A stretch of DNA of 64,000 nt from Streptomyces sp. BK239 (GTDB lineage: Bacteria; Actinomycetota; Actinomycetes; Streptomycetales; Streptomycetaceae). Made by a program: the position numbers and the translations under genes. Each line of letters begins with the position of its first letter. The stretch's first letter is position 1. Positions 26,236-35,244 of this stretch are shown piece after piece. A model generated the notes under the pieces. It ran no database searches. It saw only the letters and a program-made list of their open reading frames with translations, and was not told the DNA's origin. The DNA lies in assembly GCF_004217285.1 (NCBI RefSeq), contig NZ_SHKS01000011.1:1-64000 (forward strand), in the 5' to 3' direction.

Positions 26236-26326
26236 CGCTCGCGGCAGCGCGGCGACCGAGCTGCGAAGCGGAGGTCGTCGCGGGTTACGTTGGTCACGAG
26301 CCGAAAGCCGACCCACGGAGCCCGCG

Positions 26327-27298
26327 ATGCCCTTCGCCCGCCTGGCCGCAGCGACAACCCCCACCTGCCACATCGGCTTCGGCCTGGCCGCAGTCGGCCG
26401 CCCCGGCTACATCACCCTCGACCGAGACCAGGACCTCGGTGACAACCGCAGCGTGGAAGCCCTCCGCGCCCGCACCCACGAACTCCTCGACGCGGCCTAC
26501 GCCCAGGGCGTCCGCTACTTCGACGCGGCCCGCTCCTACGGCCGCAGCGAGGAGTTCCTCGCGGACTGGCTGAAGCGGAACCCCGGGCTGGACGACGTGG
26601 TCGTGGGCAGCAAATGGGGCTACACCTACACTGCGGACTGGACCACCGACGCCGAGAAGCACGAGGTCAAGGACCACGGCCTCGCGACCTACGAGCGTCA
26701 GCGCGCCGAGACCGCCGAACTGCTCGGCGACCGCCTCGACCTGTACCAGATCCACTCGGTGACCCCGGACAGCCCGGCCCTCGCCGACAAGGAACTCCAC
26801 GCGCGGCTCGCCGAGGCCGCCGCGCAGGGCGTGACCATCGGCTTCTCCACCAGCGGCCCCGCCCAGGCGGACGCGATCCGTGCCGCCCTCGCCGTGACCG
26901 TCGACGGCGAGCCCCTCTTCCGTACCGTCCAGTCGACGTACAACGCCCTGGAGACCTCGGCCGGCCCGGCGCTCGCCGAGGCGCACGCCGCCGGGCTCAC
27001 GGTGATCGTCAAGGAGGGCATGGCGAACGGCCGCCTCGCCGATCCGCACGCGCCGGACGCGCTCAAGGCGGTGGCGGAGGAGACCTCCCTCGGCTGCGAC
27101 GCGGTCGCCCTCGCGCTGGTCCTGCGGCAGCCCTGGGCCGGCGTCGTCCTCTCCGGCGCCGCGACCACCGCCCAGCTCGCCTCCAATCTGCACGCCGCCG
27201 CCGTCGACCTCGACGAGGACCAGCTCACCCGCCTGGCAGCCCTCACGGAGGAGCCCCACACGTACTGGGAGCACCGCGGCGGGCTGCCCTGGCACTGA
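26327..27298 (+). CDS. Aldo/keto reductase
   Basis: NAD(P)H-dependent oxidoreductase of 323 residues with a TIM barrel. The catalytic tetrad can be read as Asp and Tyr in YFDAARSYGRSE, Lys in VVGSKWGY and His in YQIHSV. The substrate is unknown. GGAG lies 7 bases before ATG 26327. It is monocistronic between argH and the TetR gene. Confidence 0.85.
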   Translation: MPFARLAAATTPTCHIGFGLAAVGRPGYITLDRDQDLGDNRSVEALRARTHELLDAAYAQGVRYFDAARSYGRSEEFLADWLKRNPGLDDVVVGSKWGYTYTADWTTDAEKHEVKDHGLATYERQRAETAELLGDRLDLYQIHSVTPDSPALADKELHARLAEAAAQGVTIGFSTSGPAQADAIRAALAVTVDGEPLFRTVQSTYNALETSAGPALAEAHAAGLTVIVKEGMANGRLADPHAPDALKAVAEETSLGCDAVALALVLRQPWAGVVLSGAATTAQLASNLHAAAVDLDEDQLTRLAALTEEPHTYWEHRGGLPWH

Positions 27299-27360
27299 GC
27301 GGCCGCGCGGTAGACCGAACCATCCAGCACACCCTGCTATTGATACCTGCGAGCCCCGCA

Positions 27361-27378
27361 TGAGACATCAGTGTCTCA
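27361..27378. promoter_or_regulatory. Palindromic TetR operator
   Basis: TGAGACA-TCAG-TGTCTCA is a perfect inverted repeat 20 bases before the TetR start. It overlaps the likely -35 region (GAGACA 27362-27367) of a promoter whose -10 is TATATT (27386-27391). Binding there would block the tetR-MFS promoter. Confidence 0.7.
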
Positions 27379-27397
27379 CTTGGGTTATATTCGTCTC

Positions 27398-27949
27398 ATG
27401 GCTGTCGACCGTGACCACGTGCTGCGCAGTGCCGCCGCGCTGCTGACCCGCAAGTCCACCGCGACCATGGACGAGGTCGCCAAGGCCGCCGGGATCAGCC
27501 GGGCCACCCTGCACCGGCACTTCGCCGGGCGGGACGCGCTCGTACGGGCGCTGGAGGCGCTGGGCATCGCCGAGTGCGAGGCCGCCCTCGACGCGGCCCG
27601 CCTCGACGACGGGCCGGCGGGCGACGCCGTACGGAGACTCGTGCGCGAACTCGAACCCGCCGCCGGCCTGCTCGCCTTCCTCTACAGCGAGAACCAGCTC
27701 TACGAGGGCGAGGAGCAGAACGAGGGGTGGGCCAGGATCGACGCCCGCATCTCGGCGCTCTTCCGGCGCGGGCAGCACGAGGGCGAGTTCCGCATCGACC
27801 TCACCCCGGCATGGCTCACCGAGGCCCTGTTCGGGCTGCTCGCCTCGGGCGCCTGGGTCGTGCTCTGCGGCAAGGTCGCCCCCAAGGACTTCCACCACAT
27901 GATCGTCGAGCTGCTGCTCGGCGGCGCGCTACGGAGAGAGGAACCATGA
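27398..27949 (+). CDS. TetR-family transcriptional regulator
   Basis: A 183-residue repressor-type protein. The helix-turn-helix lies at about residues 25-50 (MDEVAKAAGISRATLHRHFAGRD). The C-terminal ligand domain is all-helical. ATG 27398 lies only 7 bases after the -10 hexamer, so the message is probably leaderless. The longer frame from 27371 would start inside the operator. The stop overlaps the start of the MFS gene (ATGA), so the pair is translationally coupled and the TetR protein is expected to respond to the pump's substrate. Confidence 0.86.
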   Translation: MAVDRDHVLRSAAALLTRKSTATMDEVAKAAGISRATLHRHFAGRDALVRALEALGIAECEAALDAARLDDGPAGDAVRRLVRELEPAAGLLAFLYSENQLYEGEEQNEGWARIDARISALFRRGQHEGEFRIDLTPAWLTEALFGLLASGAWVVLCGKVAPKDFHHMIVELLLGGALRREEP

Positions 27950-29469
27950 CCAGCACCCTGCAGCCGGTGATCACGCCCGAGGCGGTGAAGCGCCCGGGCC
28001 GTTGGCTCGCGCTGTCCGTCCTCGTGCTCGCCGTGCTGCTGGTGGCCGTCGACGCGACCGTCCTCGGTCTCGCGACCCCTTACATCAGCGAGGACCTCGC
28101 GCCCTCGGGCACCCAGCTCCTGTGGATCGGCGACGTCTACTCCTTCGTCATCGCCGGCCTGCTGGTCTCCATGGGCAGCCTCGGCGACCGCGTCGGCCGC
28201 AAGCGGATCCTGCTCGGCGGCGCCACCGCCTTCGGCGCGATATCCGTCCTGAACGCCTACGCCACGACGCCCGAGGCGATGATCGCTGCCCGTGCCCTGC
28301 TCGGCGTCGCGGGCGCGACCCTGATGCCGGCCACGCTCGCCCTGATCCGCAACATCTTCCACGACCCGCGCGAGCGCAGCCTCGCCATCGGCATCTGGGG
28401 CGCGACGGCCTCCGCGGGCACCGCGGTCGGCCCGATCACCGGCGGCTTCCTGCTCGAACACTTCTGGTGGGGCTCGGTCTTCCTGATCAACCTGCCCGTC
28501 ATGGCGATCCTCGTCCTGGTCGGCGTCAGGACCCTGCCGGAGTCCCGCAACCCGAACCCGGGCCCCTGGGACCTGCCCAGTGTCGCGCTGTCCCTCGTCG
28601 GCATGATCGGCATCGTCTACGCCGTCAAGGAGGCCGCCTCCCACGGCCCTGCCTGGCCCACGCTCGCCGTCGGCCTGCTGGGCGCGGCCGCGCTGTACGG
28701 CTTCGTACGCCGTCAACTCACGCTGCCGGCCCCGCTGCTGGACATGCGCCTGTTCGGCAGCCGCGGCTTCAGCGGCGCGGTCCTGGCCGACCTGCTGACC
28801 GTCCTGGGCATGTCCGGCCTGGTCTTCTTCCTCTCCCAGTTTCTGCAACTCGTCCAGGGCAGGCGGCCGTTGGAAGCGGGACTGGCCGAACTGCCCGCCG
28901 CCGTGGGCGCGGTGGCGGCCGGCCTGCTCGCGGGACGCGCGGCCCGCCGCTTCTCCGTCCGGGCGGTGGTCTCCGGCGGCCTCGCGGCGATCGGCCTCGC
29001 CCTGGCAGCCCTGACCGTCGTCGACCGGTCCACCGGCTACCCCCTGCTGGGAGCGGCGCTCCTCGTGGTCGGCGTCGGCGCCGGTCTCTCCTTCACCGTC
29101 ACCTCCGACGTGATCCTCTCCTCCGTACCCAAGGAACAGGCGGGAGCGGCGTCGGCTGTCTCGGAGACGGCGTACGAACTGGGCGCGGCCCTGGGCATCG
29201 CGGTCCTCGGCTCGATCGTGACCGGCGTCTACCGGGACTTCCCCGCCCCGCCGGGCACACCCGAGGGCGCCCACGAATCCCTGGGCGGCGCGACGCAAGC
29301 AGCGAGCACGATGCCGACGGCACAGGCGGAAACAATGCTGAACTCAGCGAGGGACGCGTTCGTCAACGGCCTGAGCGTCGCCTCCGGCGTGGGCGCGGCG
29401 GTCCTTCTGACCACAGCGGCGACGGCATGGCTACTGCTGAAGGGACAACGCCTCGGAAACACCGGGTGA
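27946..29469 (+). CDS. MFS drug:proton antiporter, 14-helix DHA2 type
   Basis: Efflux transporter of 507 residues with about 14 hydrophobic segments (EmrB/QacA type). Motif A is visible as GSLGDRVGRKRILL, and the first helix has the acidic AVDATVLGLATP motif of this group. Motif C-like GTAVGPITGGFLL follows. It is coupled to the upstream TetR gene by an ATGA overlap. Cationic or lipophilic drugs are typical substrates, but none can be named here. Confidence 0.87.
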   Translation: MTSTLQPVITPEAVKRPGRWLALSVLVLAVLLVAVDATVLGLATPYISEDLAPSGTQLLWIGDVYSFVIAGLLVSMGSLGDRVGRKRILLGGATAFGAISVLNAYATTPEAMIAARALLGVAGATLMPATLALIRNIFHDPRERSLAIGIWGATASAGTAVGPITGGFLLEHFWWGSVFLINLPVMAILVLVGVRTLPESRNPNPGPWDLPSVALSLVGMIGIVYAVKEAASHGPAWPTLAVGLLGAAALYGFVRRQLTLPAPLLDMRLFGSRGFSGAVLADLLTVLGMSGLVFFLSQFLQLVQGRRPLEAGLAELPAAVGAVAAGLLAGRAARRFSVRAVVSGGLAAIGLALAALTVVDRSTGYPLLGAALLVVGVGAGLSFTVTSDVILSSVPKEQAGAASAVSETAYELGAALGIAVLGSIVTGVYRDFPAPPGTPEGAHESLGGATQAASTMPTAQAETMLNSARDAFVNGLSVASGVGAAVLLTTAATAWLLLKGQRLGNTG

Positions 29470-29815
29470 GCGCCGTAACCCAAGGGGCGCGGGGCTGTGT
29501 CGACGTGCGGCTCCGCCGCGCAGGCGCAGCCGCCGGCGCCTTGGAATCGCCGGGCGAGCGCCGTAACCCAAGGGGCGCGGGGAACTGCGCGACCAGCCAC
29601 GACGCACCCGCACATACGACCGCTCGCCAGCCGGCGACGATGTACGGCCGCGCCGCTTGGGCGCGATCAGCGTGTGAGGCGCCGGCGCCTTGGAATCGCC
29701 GGGCGGGCGACGCAATCCAAGGGGCGCGGGGCTGTATCGATGTGCGGCTCCGCCGCGCGGGCGCGACCAGCCACGACGCACCCGCGCGTACAAGGGCTCC
29801 ACGGCAGCGACGGTC
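29466..29815. repeat. Modular intergenic repeat, three units
   Basis: The stretch after the MFS gene has no gene. It contains three related units that start near 29468, 29554 and 29706, each beginning with a CCAAGGGGCGCGGGG block. The middle one carries the full 26-base core ending GCGCGACCAGCC (29573-29598). Blocks GCGCCTTGGAATCGCCGGGC and GTGCGGCTCCGCCGCGC are shuffled between units. Confidence 0.65.
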
Positions 29816-29884
29816 TGCGGCGAGACCGACGAGCCGCACCACTCACCGCACGCCCACAAGGCACCCCGCACAACCGCCGGAGGC

Positions 29885-30556
29885 CTACGCCGCTTTGGCC
29901 TTGGTTGCGTACATGTCCACATACTCCTGCCCCGACAGCCGCATCACCTCGGCCATCACGGAGTCCGTCACCGCCCGCAGCACATAGCGGTCCCGGTCCA
30001 TCCCCTCGTAGCGGGAGAACTCCAGGGCCTCGCCGAAGCGGACGGTGACCCGGCTGGGGCGGGGCATCCCCGAGCCGCCCGGCTGGATCTTGTCGGTGCC
30101 GATCATCGCGAACGGCACCACCGGCGCGCCGGTCATCAGGGTGAGCCGGGCGATGCCCGTACGCCCCCGGTACAGCCGGCCGTCGGGCGAGCGCGTGCCC
30201 TCGGGGTAGATGCCGAAGACCCGGCCCTCCTCAAGGATCCGCCGCCCGGTCATGAGCGCCGCGACCCCGCCCTTGCCGCCGTCGCGGTCCACGGGGATCA
30301 TGCCGACGCCGGTGAAGAACCAGGCCATCAGCCGGCCCTTGAAGCCCTTGCCGGTGACGTACTCGTCCTTGCCGATGAAGAAGACCTGCCGGTCGCACAC
30401 CAGCGGGAGGATCATCGAGTCGATGAAGGTGAGGTGATTCCCGGCCAGGATCACCGGACCCTCCCCCGGGATGTGCTCCACGCCTTCCACCCGGGGGCGG
30501 AACATCAGGCGCATGATCGGTCCGAGCACTGCCTTGATGAGCGCGAAGCGGGACAA
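29885..30556 (-). CDS. 1-acyl-sn-glycerol-3-phosphate acyltransferase family
   Basis: Membrane-associated lysophosphatidate acyltransferase-type enzyme of 223 residues, acting in phospholipid synthesis. The catalytic NHLTFIDSM motif (N-H-x4-D) is near residue 40, followed by the FFIGKDEYVTGKGFKG segment and the EGTRSPDG substrate motif. TTG 30556 is chosen because GGAGGG sits 4 bases upstream; the open frame extends to 30634 but lacks a good site. It is divergent from the glycerophosphodiesterase gene, which is also in lipid metabolism. Confidence 0.85.
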   Translation of the reverse strand: MSRFALIKAVLGPIMRLMFRPRVEGVEHIPGEGPVILAGNHLTFIDSMILPLVCDRQVFFIGKDEYVTGKGFKGRLMAWFFTGVGMIPVDRDGGKGGVAALMTGRRILEEGRVFGIYPEGTRSPDGRLYRGRTGIARLTLMTGAPVVPFAMIGTDKIQPGGSGMPRPSRVTVRFGEALEFSRYEGMDRDRYVLRAVTDSVMAEVMRLSGQEYVDMYATKAKAA

Positions 30557-30639
30557 CGAACCCTCCGATGTCAAGGGGAACGGTATGTGTATGTGCAGGT
30601 GAGGACGATACTCGCGGCTGCCCCGGTCCTGCACACCGG

Positions 30640-30672
30640 GTTCACCGACGCCTTACGCACTGTTGACGCAGG
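30640..30672. promoter_or_regulatory. Possible PHO box (three 11-base direct repeats)
   Basis: GTTCACCGACG (30640), CCTTACGCACT (30651) and GTTGACGCAGG (30662) follow in register. The first and third fit the Streptomyces PhoP repeat (G-T-T-C-A-C-C type); the middle is poor. They lie between the acyltransferase and the diesterase genes. Phosphate control of glycerophosphodiesterases is known in Streptomyces, but this site is only a suggestion. Confidence 0.3.
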
Positions 30673-30896
30673 TTTACCTCCACCGGCCCAACAGTCGCGG
30701 CCCGTCACCGGCCCGTCACACGGACGGTACCGCCCGGCTACCCGGGTCCGTGACACCGAATCCGACGCAACGTCATGTTCCGTCTAATACGCGCCATCAG
30801 GCGTCACCCACCCGTTCGCACCAGGGTCTCCCACCGGTCACGTCCGCGCCCCTACGATCGGCGCGCACCGGACGATCCGACGGCAGGAGGACCCAC

Positions 30897-32123
30897 ATGG
30901 GCGGGCACGAGTCGCAGCGGGCGCAGGACGAGCGTGAGCCGGAGCGGCGGTCGGGCGGCACCGCGCGGCGTGCGTTCCTCGGCGCAGCGGCCGCCTTGGG
31001 GGCCGGTGGGGCGACCCTCGGACTGAGCGGCACGGCGGGAGCCGCCGGCGCCCGGCACAGCGGCACAGGCAAGGGCGGCGACGGCAACCGCGGCAAGGGG
31101 CTCAAGAGCCTCCCCGTGCCCACGATCATCGGTCACCGCGGCGCCAGCGGCTACCGCCCCGAGCACACCTTCGGCTCGTACGAACTCGCCCTCGACCTCG
31201 GCGCCGACATCGTCGAGGCCGGCGACCTCGTCCCCACCAAGGACGGTCACCTCGTCTGCCGTCACGAGCCGGAGATCGGCGGCACGACCGACGTCGCCGA
31301 CCATCCCGAGTTCGCCGCCCGCAGGACGACCAAGACCCTCGACGGCGTCCCCACCACCGGCTGGTTCACCGAGGACTTCACCCTCGCCGAACTGAAGACC
31401 CTGCGGGCCGTCGAGCGCGTCCCTGCCAACCGCCCGCACAACACCCTGTACAACGGGCGCTGGCAGATCCCCACCTTCGAGGAAGTCCTGAAGTGGCAGG
31501 ACCGGCAGACCCGTGAGCGCGGCAAGCAGGTCTGGATCTACCCCGAGATCAAGCACCCCACCTACTTCCGGGCCCTCGGCCTGGGCATGGAGGAGCGGGT
31601 CGCCGCGCTGCTGCGCCGGCACGGGAAGGACGGCAGGAACGCCCCGGTCGTCATCCAGTCTTTCGAGCCGACCAGCATCCAGCGCCTGAACAAGCTGGTC
31701 GACAACCCCCTGGTGGTGCTTCTCTCCGGCGCTTCCACCCGGCCCTGGGACTTCGTCGCGACCGGCGACCCGCGCACCGTCGCCGACCTGGTCACCCGCA
31801 AGGGACTCCGCGAGATCGCCGGCTACGCCCAGGGCATCGGGCCCACCCTCGACCTCGTCATCCCCAAGGACGCGGCCGGCCGCCTCACCGACCCCACCAC
31901 CCTGGTGCGGGACGCCCACGCCGTCGGCCTGATCCTGCACCCGTACACCATGCGCAACGAGAACCCCTTCCTGCCCGCGGACTTCCGCAAGGGCGCCGAC
32001 CCGGACGGCTACGGAGACGTCTTCGGCGCCTACCGGACCTACTTCGCGACCGGTATCGACGGCGTGTTCACCGACCAGCCCGACACCGGCCTGCTGGCCC
32101 GCGAGGACCACGTCGGCCGCTGA
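30897..32123 (+). CDS. Tat-exported glycerophosphodiester phosphodiesterase
   Basis: Exported enzyme of 408 residues hydrolysing glycerophosphodiesters to glycerol-3-phosphate and an alcohol. A twin-arginine signal (TARRAFLGAAAAL, about residues 22-50) is followed by a linker and the GDPD barrel. Motifs are HRGASGYRPEHT (catalytic His-Arg-Gly) and CRHEPEIGGTTDV, in which the metal-binding region reads RHEPE. GVFTDQPD closes the barrel. The length is that of GlpQ-type secreted forms. GGAGG precedes ATG 30897. Confidence 0.87.
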   Translation: MGGHESQRAQDEREPERRSGGTARRAFLGAAAALGAGGATLGLSGTAGAAGARHSGTGKGGDGNRGKGLKSLPVPTIIGHRGASGYRPEHTFGSYELALDLGADIVEAGDLVPTKDGHLVCRHEPEIGGTTDVADHPEFAARRTTKTLDGVPTTGWFTEDFTLAELKTLRAVERVPANRPHNTLYNGRWQIPTFEEVLKWQDRQTRERGKQVWIYPEIKHPTYFRALGLGMEERVAALLRRHGKDGRNAPVVIQSFEPTSIQRLNKLVDNPLVVLLSGASTRPWDFVATGDPRTVADLVTRKGLREIAGYAQGIGPTLDLVIPKDAAGRLTDPTTLVRDAHAVGLILHPYTMRNENPFLPADFRKGADPDGYGDVFGAYRTYFATGIDGVFTDQPDTGLLAREDHVGR

Positions 32124-32311
32124 GGCCCCCAGTCCTCACGTACCGGAGGATCGCGGGGGAGTTGGGTATCTCACAGGGAGGTCTCGGACCGTAACGTTCT
32201 GGATGTCCGTGATGTCTTCGACGTCTCCTGACGCCGGTGGTTGCGGCTCGCTAAGTGCGGGGATAGGAGTGAAGGACCACAGGCGATCAGGTGAGCGGGA
32301 GGCGTGCGCAC

Positions 32312-32809
32312 ATGGGCATGAGCGTGACCATCTCGGTGGCGACCGAGCAGGATGCCGAGCAGATCTTCAGGCTGCAGTACCTGTGCTTCCAGGGGGAGGC
32401 GGCGCTGTACGGCAACTACCGCATCGCCCCGCTCGTCCAGTCCCTGGACTCGGTGCGCGAGGAACTGGCCGCCGACTGCGTCTTCGTGGCCCGGCTCGGC
32501 GACGAGGTCGTCGGCTCGGTCCACGGCTCCATCACGGAGGACGGAGCCGCCGCCATCGGCAAGCTCTGCGTCCACCCCCGCCTCCAGGGTCACGGCATCG
32601 GCGCGCGGCTGCTGCGCGCCGCCGAAGCCGCCCTCGCCGAGGAGCGCGGCGCCAAGAGGTTCCGCCTCCACACCGGCCACCGCAGCGAGGGCAGCCTCCG
32701 CCTCTACCGCCGGGTCGGCTACGAGACCGTGGGCACCTCCCAGGGCACGGACGGCGTCCCGATGATCGTCCTGGAGAAGGCGGCGGGGGCGTACGCGGCT
32801 ACGGCGTGA
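32312..32809 (+). CDS. GNAT-family N-acetyltransferase
   Basis: Acetyltransferase of 165 residues with an acetyl-CoA motif VHPRLQGHGIGARLLRAAE and a C-terminal EGSLRLYRRVGYETVG segment. The acceptor is unknown. ATG 32312 and ATG 32318 are both possible; a longer frame reaches 32291. The 3' end overlaps the convergent membrane protein gene by 11 bases. Confidence 0.82.
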   Translation: MGMSVTISVATEQDAEQIFRLQYLCFQGEAALYGNYRIAPLVQSLDSVREELAADCVFVARLGDEVVGSVHGSITEDGAAAIGKLCVHPRLQGHGIGARLLRAAEAALAEERGAKRFRLHTGHRSEGSLRLYRRVGYETVGTSQGTDGVPMIVLEKAAGAYAATA

Positions 32810-33215
32810 CCGTGCGGGACCGGCGCAGCCAGTACAGCGCGGTCAGCGGCAGCAGGACGGGGATGAACACATAGCCCATCCCGTAGTCCGACCACACGGT
32901 CGCGTCCGGGAAGGCGGACGGCTCGATCAGCGTCCAGGTGCCGACGGTCAGCACGCCCGCGAGTTCGGCGGCGCAGCACACCTGTGCCGCCCTGCGCGCC
33001 GTCTCGCCTCCCCGCACCAGCGAGTACGTGATGAACCCGTACACCACGCCCGCCACCGCCGACAGCGTGTAGGCGAGCGGCGCCCGGTCGAACTCCGTGG
33101 CGATCTGGTACGCCGAGCGCGACACCGCCCCGACCACCATCACGCCGTAGAACCACACCAGCACCAGGCCCGGCCCGCCGATCAGGCGGCGCGGCCTCTC
33201 CTGCGCGGCGGTCAT
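32799..33215 (-). CDS. Small integral membrane protein
   Basis: A 138-residue protein with four hydrophobic segments, ending in a short basic tail (LRRSRTVTP). No known family was recognised. It starts one base after the stop of the gene upstream, another small membrane protein, so the two are probably cotranslated and may form one complex. Confidence 0.65.
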   Translation of the reverse strand: MTAAQERPRRLIGGPGLVLVWFYGVMVVGAVSRSAYQIATEFDRAPLAYTLSAVAGVVYGFITYSLVRGGETARRAAQVCCAAELAGVLTVGTWTLIEPSAFPDATVWSDYGMGYVFIPVLLPLTALYWLRRSRTVTP

Positions 33216-33216
33216 G

Positions 33217-33576
33217 TCAGCCTCCCCAGATGTCGTAGAGCCGCACCTCGAGGACGGCGAGGACGACCGCCGCGGCCGCGACCGTCACCGATCCCCACCG
33301 TGTCCGCTCGGCCAGCGACATGAACCCCGCCGCCGGCAGGCACGCCAGCGCCCCCAGCAGATACGCCACGAAGATCGTCGTGCCCTGAGCCGGCTCCTCG
33401 CCCCGTGCCAGCTGCACGATCCCGATCACCAGCTGGGCCAGGGCCAGCACCGAGACCACGGCCATCCCGATGAAGTGCCAGTCCTTGGTGGGCTGGTCGC
33501 GGTAGGCCGCCCAGCCGCACCACGCGGCGAGCAGCAGCGCGGCGACACCGGTCGCCAGCGTCAGGGCATCAAGCAT
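33217..33576 (-). CDS. Small integral membrane protein
   Basis: A 119-residue protein with four hydrophobic segments and almost no soluble part. No family was recognised. It is the first gene of a two-gene operon with the membrane protein at 32799-33215. The 320 bases upstream (33577-33897) hold no recognisable gene and only GC-rich sequence with the likely promoter. Confidence 0.62.
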   Translation of the reverse strand: MLDALTLATGVAALLLAAWCGWAAYRDQPTKDWHFIGMAVVSVLALAQLVIGIVQLARGEEPAQGTTIFVAYLLGALACLPAAGFMSLAERTRWGSVTVAAAAVVLAVLEVRLYDIWGG

Positions 33577-33897
33577 GCAGTGACCCTATTACGCCCTTGA
33601 CGGGCCCCTCGCGTCCGGTCCCGCGAGGCCCCGCGGAGTCCCTGGAAGAGCCACGGCGGGGGCCTTCGCCGAGGGTGCGCGGGCCGGATCGACCCGTGGC
33701 CTTGGTCACCACGGTCCGCGCCGTCGACTCCGGCCCCTGAGAGGCGCTCACAGTCGGACCGGACCGTTCGCGCTGGTCAACGGCGGGGGAGCGGAGCGGG
33801 CGCGAAGACCCCGGGGCGCGCCCGAGGGCTGTCCACGGCTGTCCACCATGCGGACAGTCGAGGCCTGTCAGGACCGTACGTCTGGTTTACTGATCGC

Positions 33898-33984
33898 ATG
33901 ACCACGACGAGCGACCGCACCCCTGCGACCGAGGCGACCATGACGCCCGGTGCTCGTTGTATGTGTCGAATGTGCGCCTTCTAG
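33898..33984 (+). CDS. Cys/Met-rich leader peptide upstream of metNIQ
   Basis: A 28-codon ORF that ends in RCMCRMCAF, with three Cys and two Met codons within six, then TAG. It lies about 220 bases before metN. A GTTTACT element at 33885-33891 is a plausible -10, which would put the start codon at the transcript 5' end (leaderless). In mycobacteria, leaderless Cys-rich short ORFs are established cysteine-responsive attenuators. By analogy this peptide may couple metNIQ expression to cysteine or methionine supply. The 200 bases between it and metN hold several possible stems but no clear terminator/antiterminator pair. Function is inferred. Confidence 0.5.
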   Translation: MTTTSDRTPATEATMTPGARCMCRMCAF

Positions 33985-34200
33985 AGGGCCCCCGCACCAC
34001 CCTGAGCTCGCGCCCCGAAGCGAGACGCGGTGGCACGTGCGTACGCAGTGAGCCGATGAGCCGTACGTGACGCACAGCCGCCCCGCGCACATGTTCTCCC
34101 CGATCCAGCGTCACAGCGAGAACCGTGTCGCGTCCTTGAACGAACGCATCCGTGCCCGGGCACACCCACGCCCGCGCACTCGACAGTGACGGAAACCCAC

Positions 34201-35244
34201 GTGATCACCACCACGGGCCTCACCAAGGTCTACCGCGCACGCGGCCGGGAGGTCACCGCCCTCGACGGCGTCGACCTGCACGTCCGCGAAGGCGAGGTGT
34301 ACGGCGTCATCGGCCAGTCCGGCGCCGGCAAGTCCTCGCTGATCCGCTGCATCAACCTCCTGGAACGCCCTACCTCCGGCACGGTCACCGTGGCCGGCCA
34401 GGACCTCACCGCCCTCGCCGGGCGCGGCCCGCGCGCGGGCCGTGAGCTGCGCCGCGCCCGCAGTCGTATCGGCATGGTCTTCCAGCACTTCAACCTGCTG
34501 TCCTCGCGGACCGTGCAGGACAACGTCGAGCTGCCGCTGGAGATCCTCGGCACCACCGGGAAGGAACGTTCCCGCAAGGCGCTGGAGCTGCTCGACCTCG
34601 TCGGCCTCGCCGACAAGGCGAAGGCCTACCCCGCCCAGCTCTCCGGCGGCCAGAAGCAGCGCGTCGGCATCGCCCGCGCCCTCGCCGGCGACCCGAAGGT
34701 GCTGCTCTCCGACGAGGCCACCAGCGCCCTCGACCCGGAGACCACCCGCTCCATCCTCCAGCTGCTGCGCGACCTCAACCGCCAGCTGGGCCTGACCGTC
34801 CTGCTCATCACCCACGAGATGGACGTCGTCAAGTCGATCTGCGACTCCGCCGCGCTCATGGAACAGGGCCGCGTCGTCGAGTCCGGCACGGTCAGCGAAC
34901 TGCTCGCCACCCCCGGCTCCGAACTCGCCGCCGCGCTCTTCCCGGTGAGCGGCGAGGCCGACGGCGACGGCCGCACCGTCGTCGACGTCACCTTCCACGG
35001 CGAGGCCGCCACCCAGCCGGTCATCTCCCAGCTCTCGCGCACCTACAACATCGACATCTCGATCCTCGGCGCGGCCGTCGACACCGTCGGCGGCCTCCAG
35101 GTCGGCCGGATGCGCATCGAACTGCCCGGCCGCTACGAGGACAACGTCGTGCCGATCGGCTTCCTGCGCGAACAGGGCCTGCAGATAGACGTGCTGGGCG
35201 CTTCCGCCGAGGAGCCCCTGCTGGTGAAGGGCGGTGCCAAGTGA
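34201..35244 (+). CDS. metN: D-methionine/methionine ABC transporter, ATP-binding protein
   Basis: ATPase of the methionine importer (347 residues). Walker A is GQSGAGKSS, the signature is LSGGQKQRVGIARALA, Walker B is VLLSDEATSAL and the switch His is in ITHEMD. The C-terminal 90 residues (from about 255) form the NIL domain that binds methionine and inhibits transport. GTG 34201 is preferred because an ACGGAAA site precedes it; GTG 34186 in frame is possible. Its stop overlaps the metI start (GTGA). Transcription may be governed by the Cys/Met-rich leader ORF. Confidence 0.93.
   Translation: MITTTGLTKVYRARGREVTALDGVDLHVREGEVYGVIGQSGAGKSSLIRCINLLERPTSGTVTVAGQDLTALAGRGPRAGRELRRARSRIGMVFQHFNLLSSRTVQDNVELPLEILGTTGKERSRKALELLDLVGLADKAKAYPAQLSGGQKQRVGIARALAGDPKVLLSDEATSALDPETTRSILQLLRDLNRQLGLTVLLITHEMDVVKSICDSAALMEQGRVVESGTVSELLATPGSELAAALFPVSGEADGDGRTVVDVTFHGEAATQPVISQLSRTYNIDISILGAAVDTVGGLQVGRMRIELPGRYEDNVVPIGFLREQGLQIDVLGASAEEPLLVKGGAK

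Noticed and set aside
29466..29884. CRISPR array
   Set aside because: Repeats are long, modular and unevenly spaced, without unique spacers of constant length or cas genes.
34186..34200. metN start at GTG 34186
   Set aside because: No ribosome binding site precedes it, whereas GTG 34201 has one and aligns with the usual MetN beginning.
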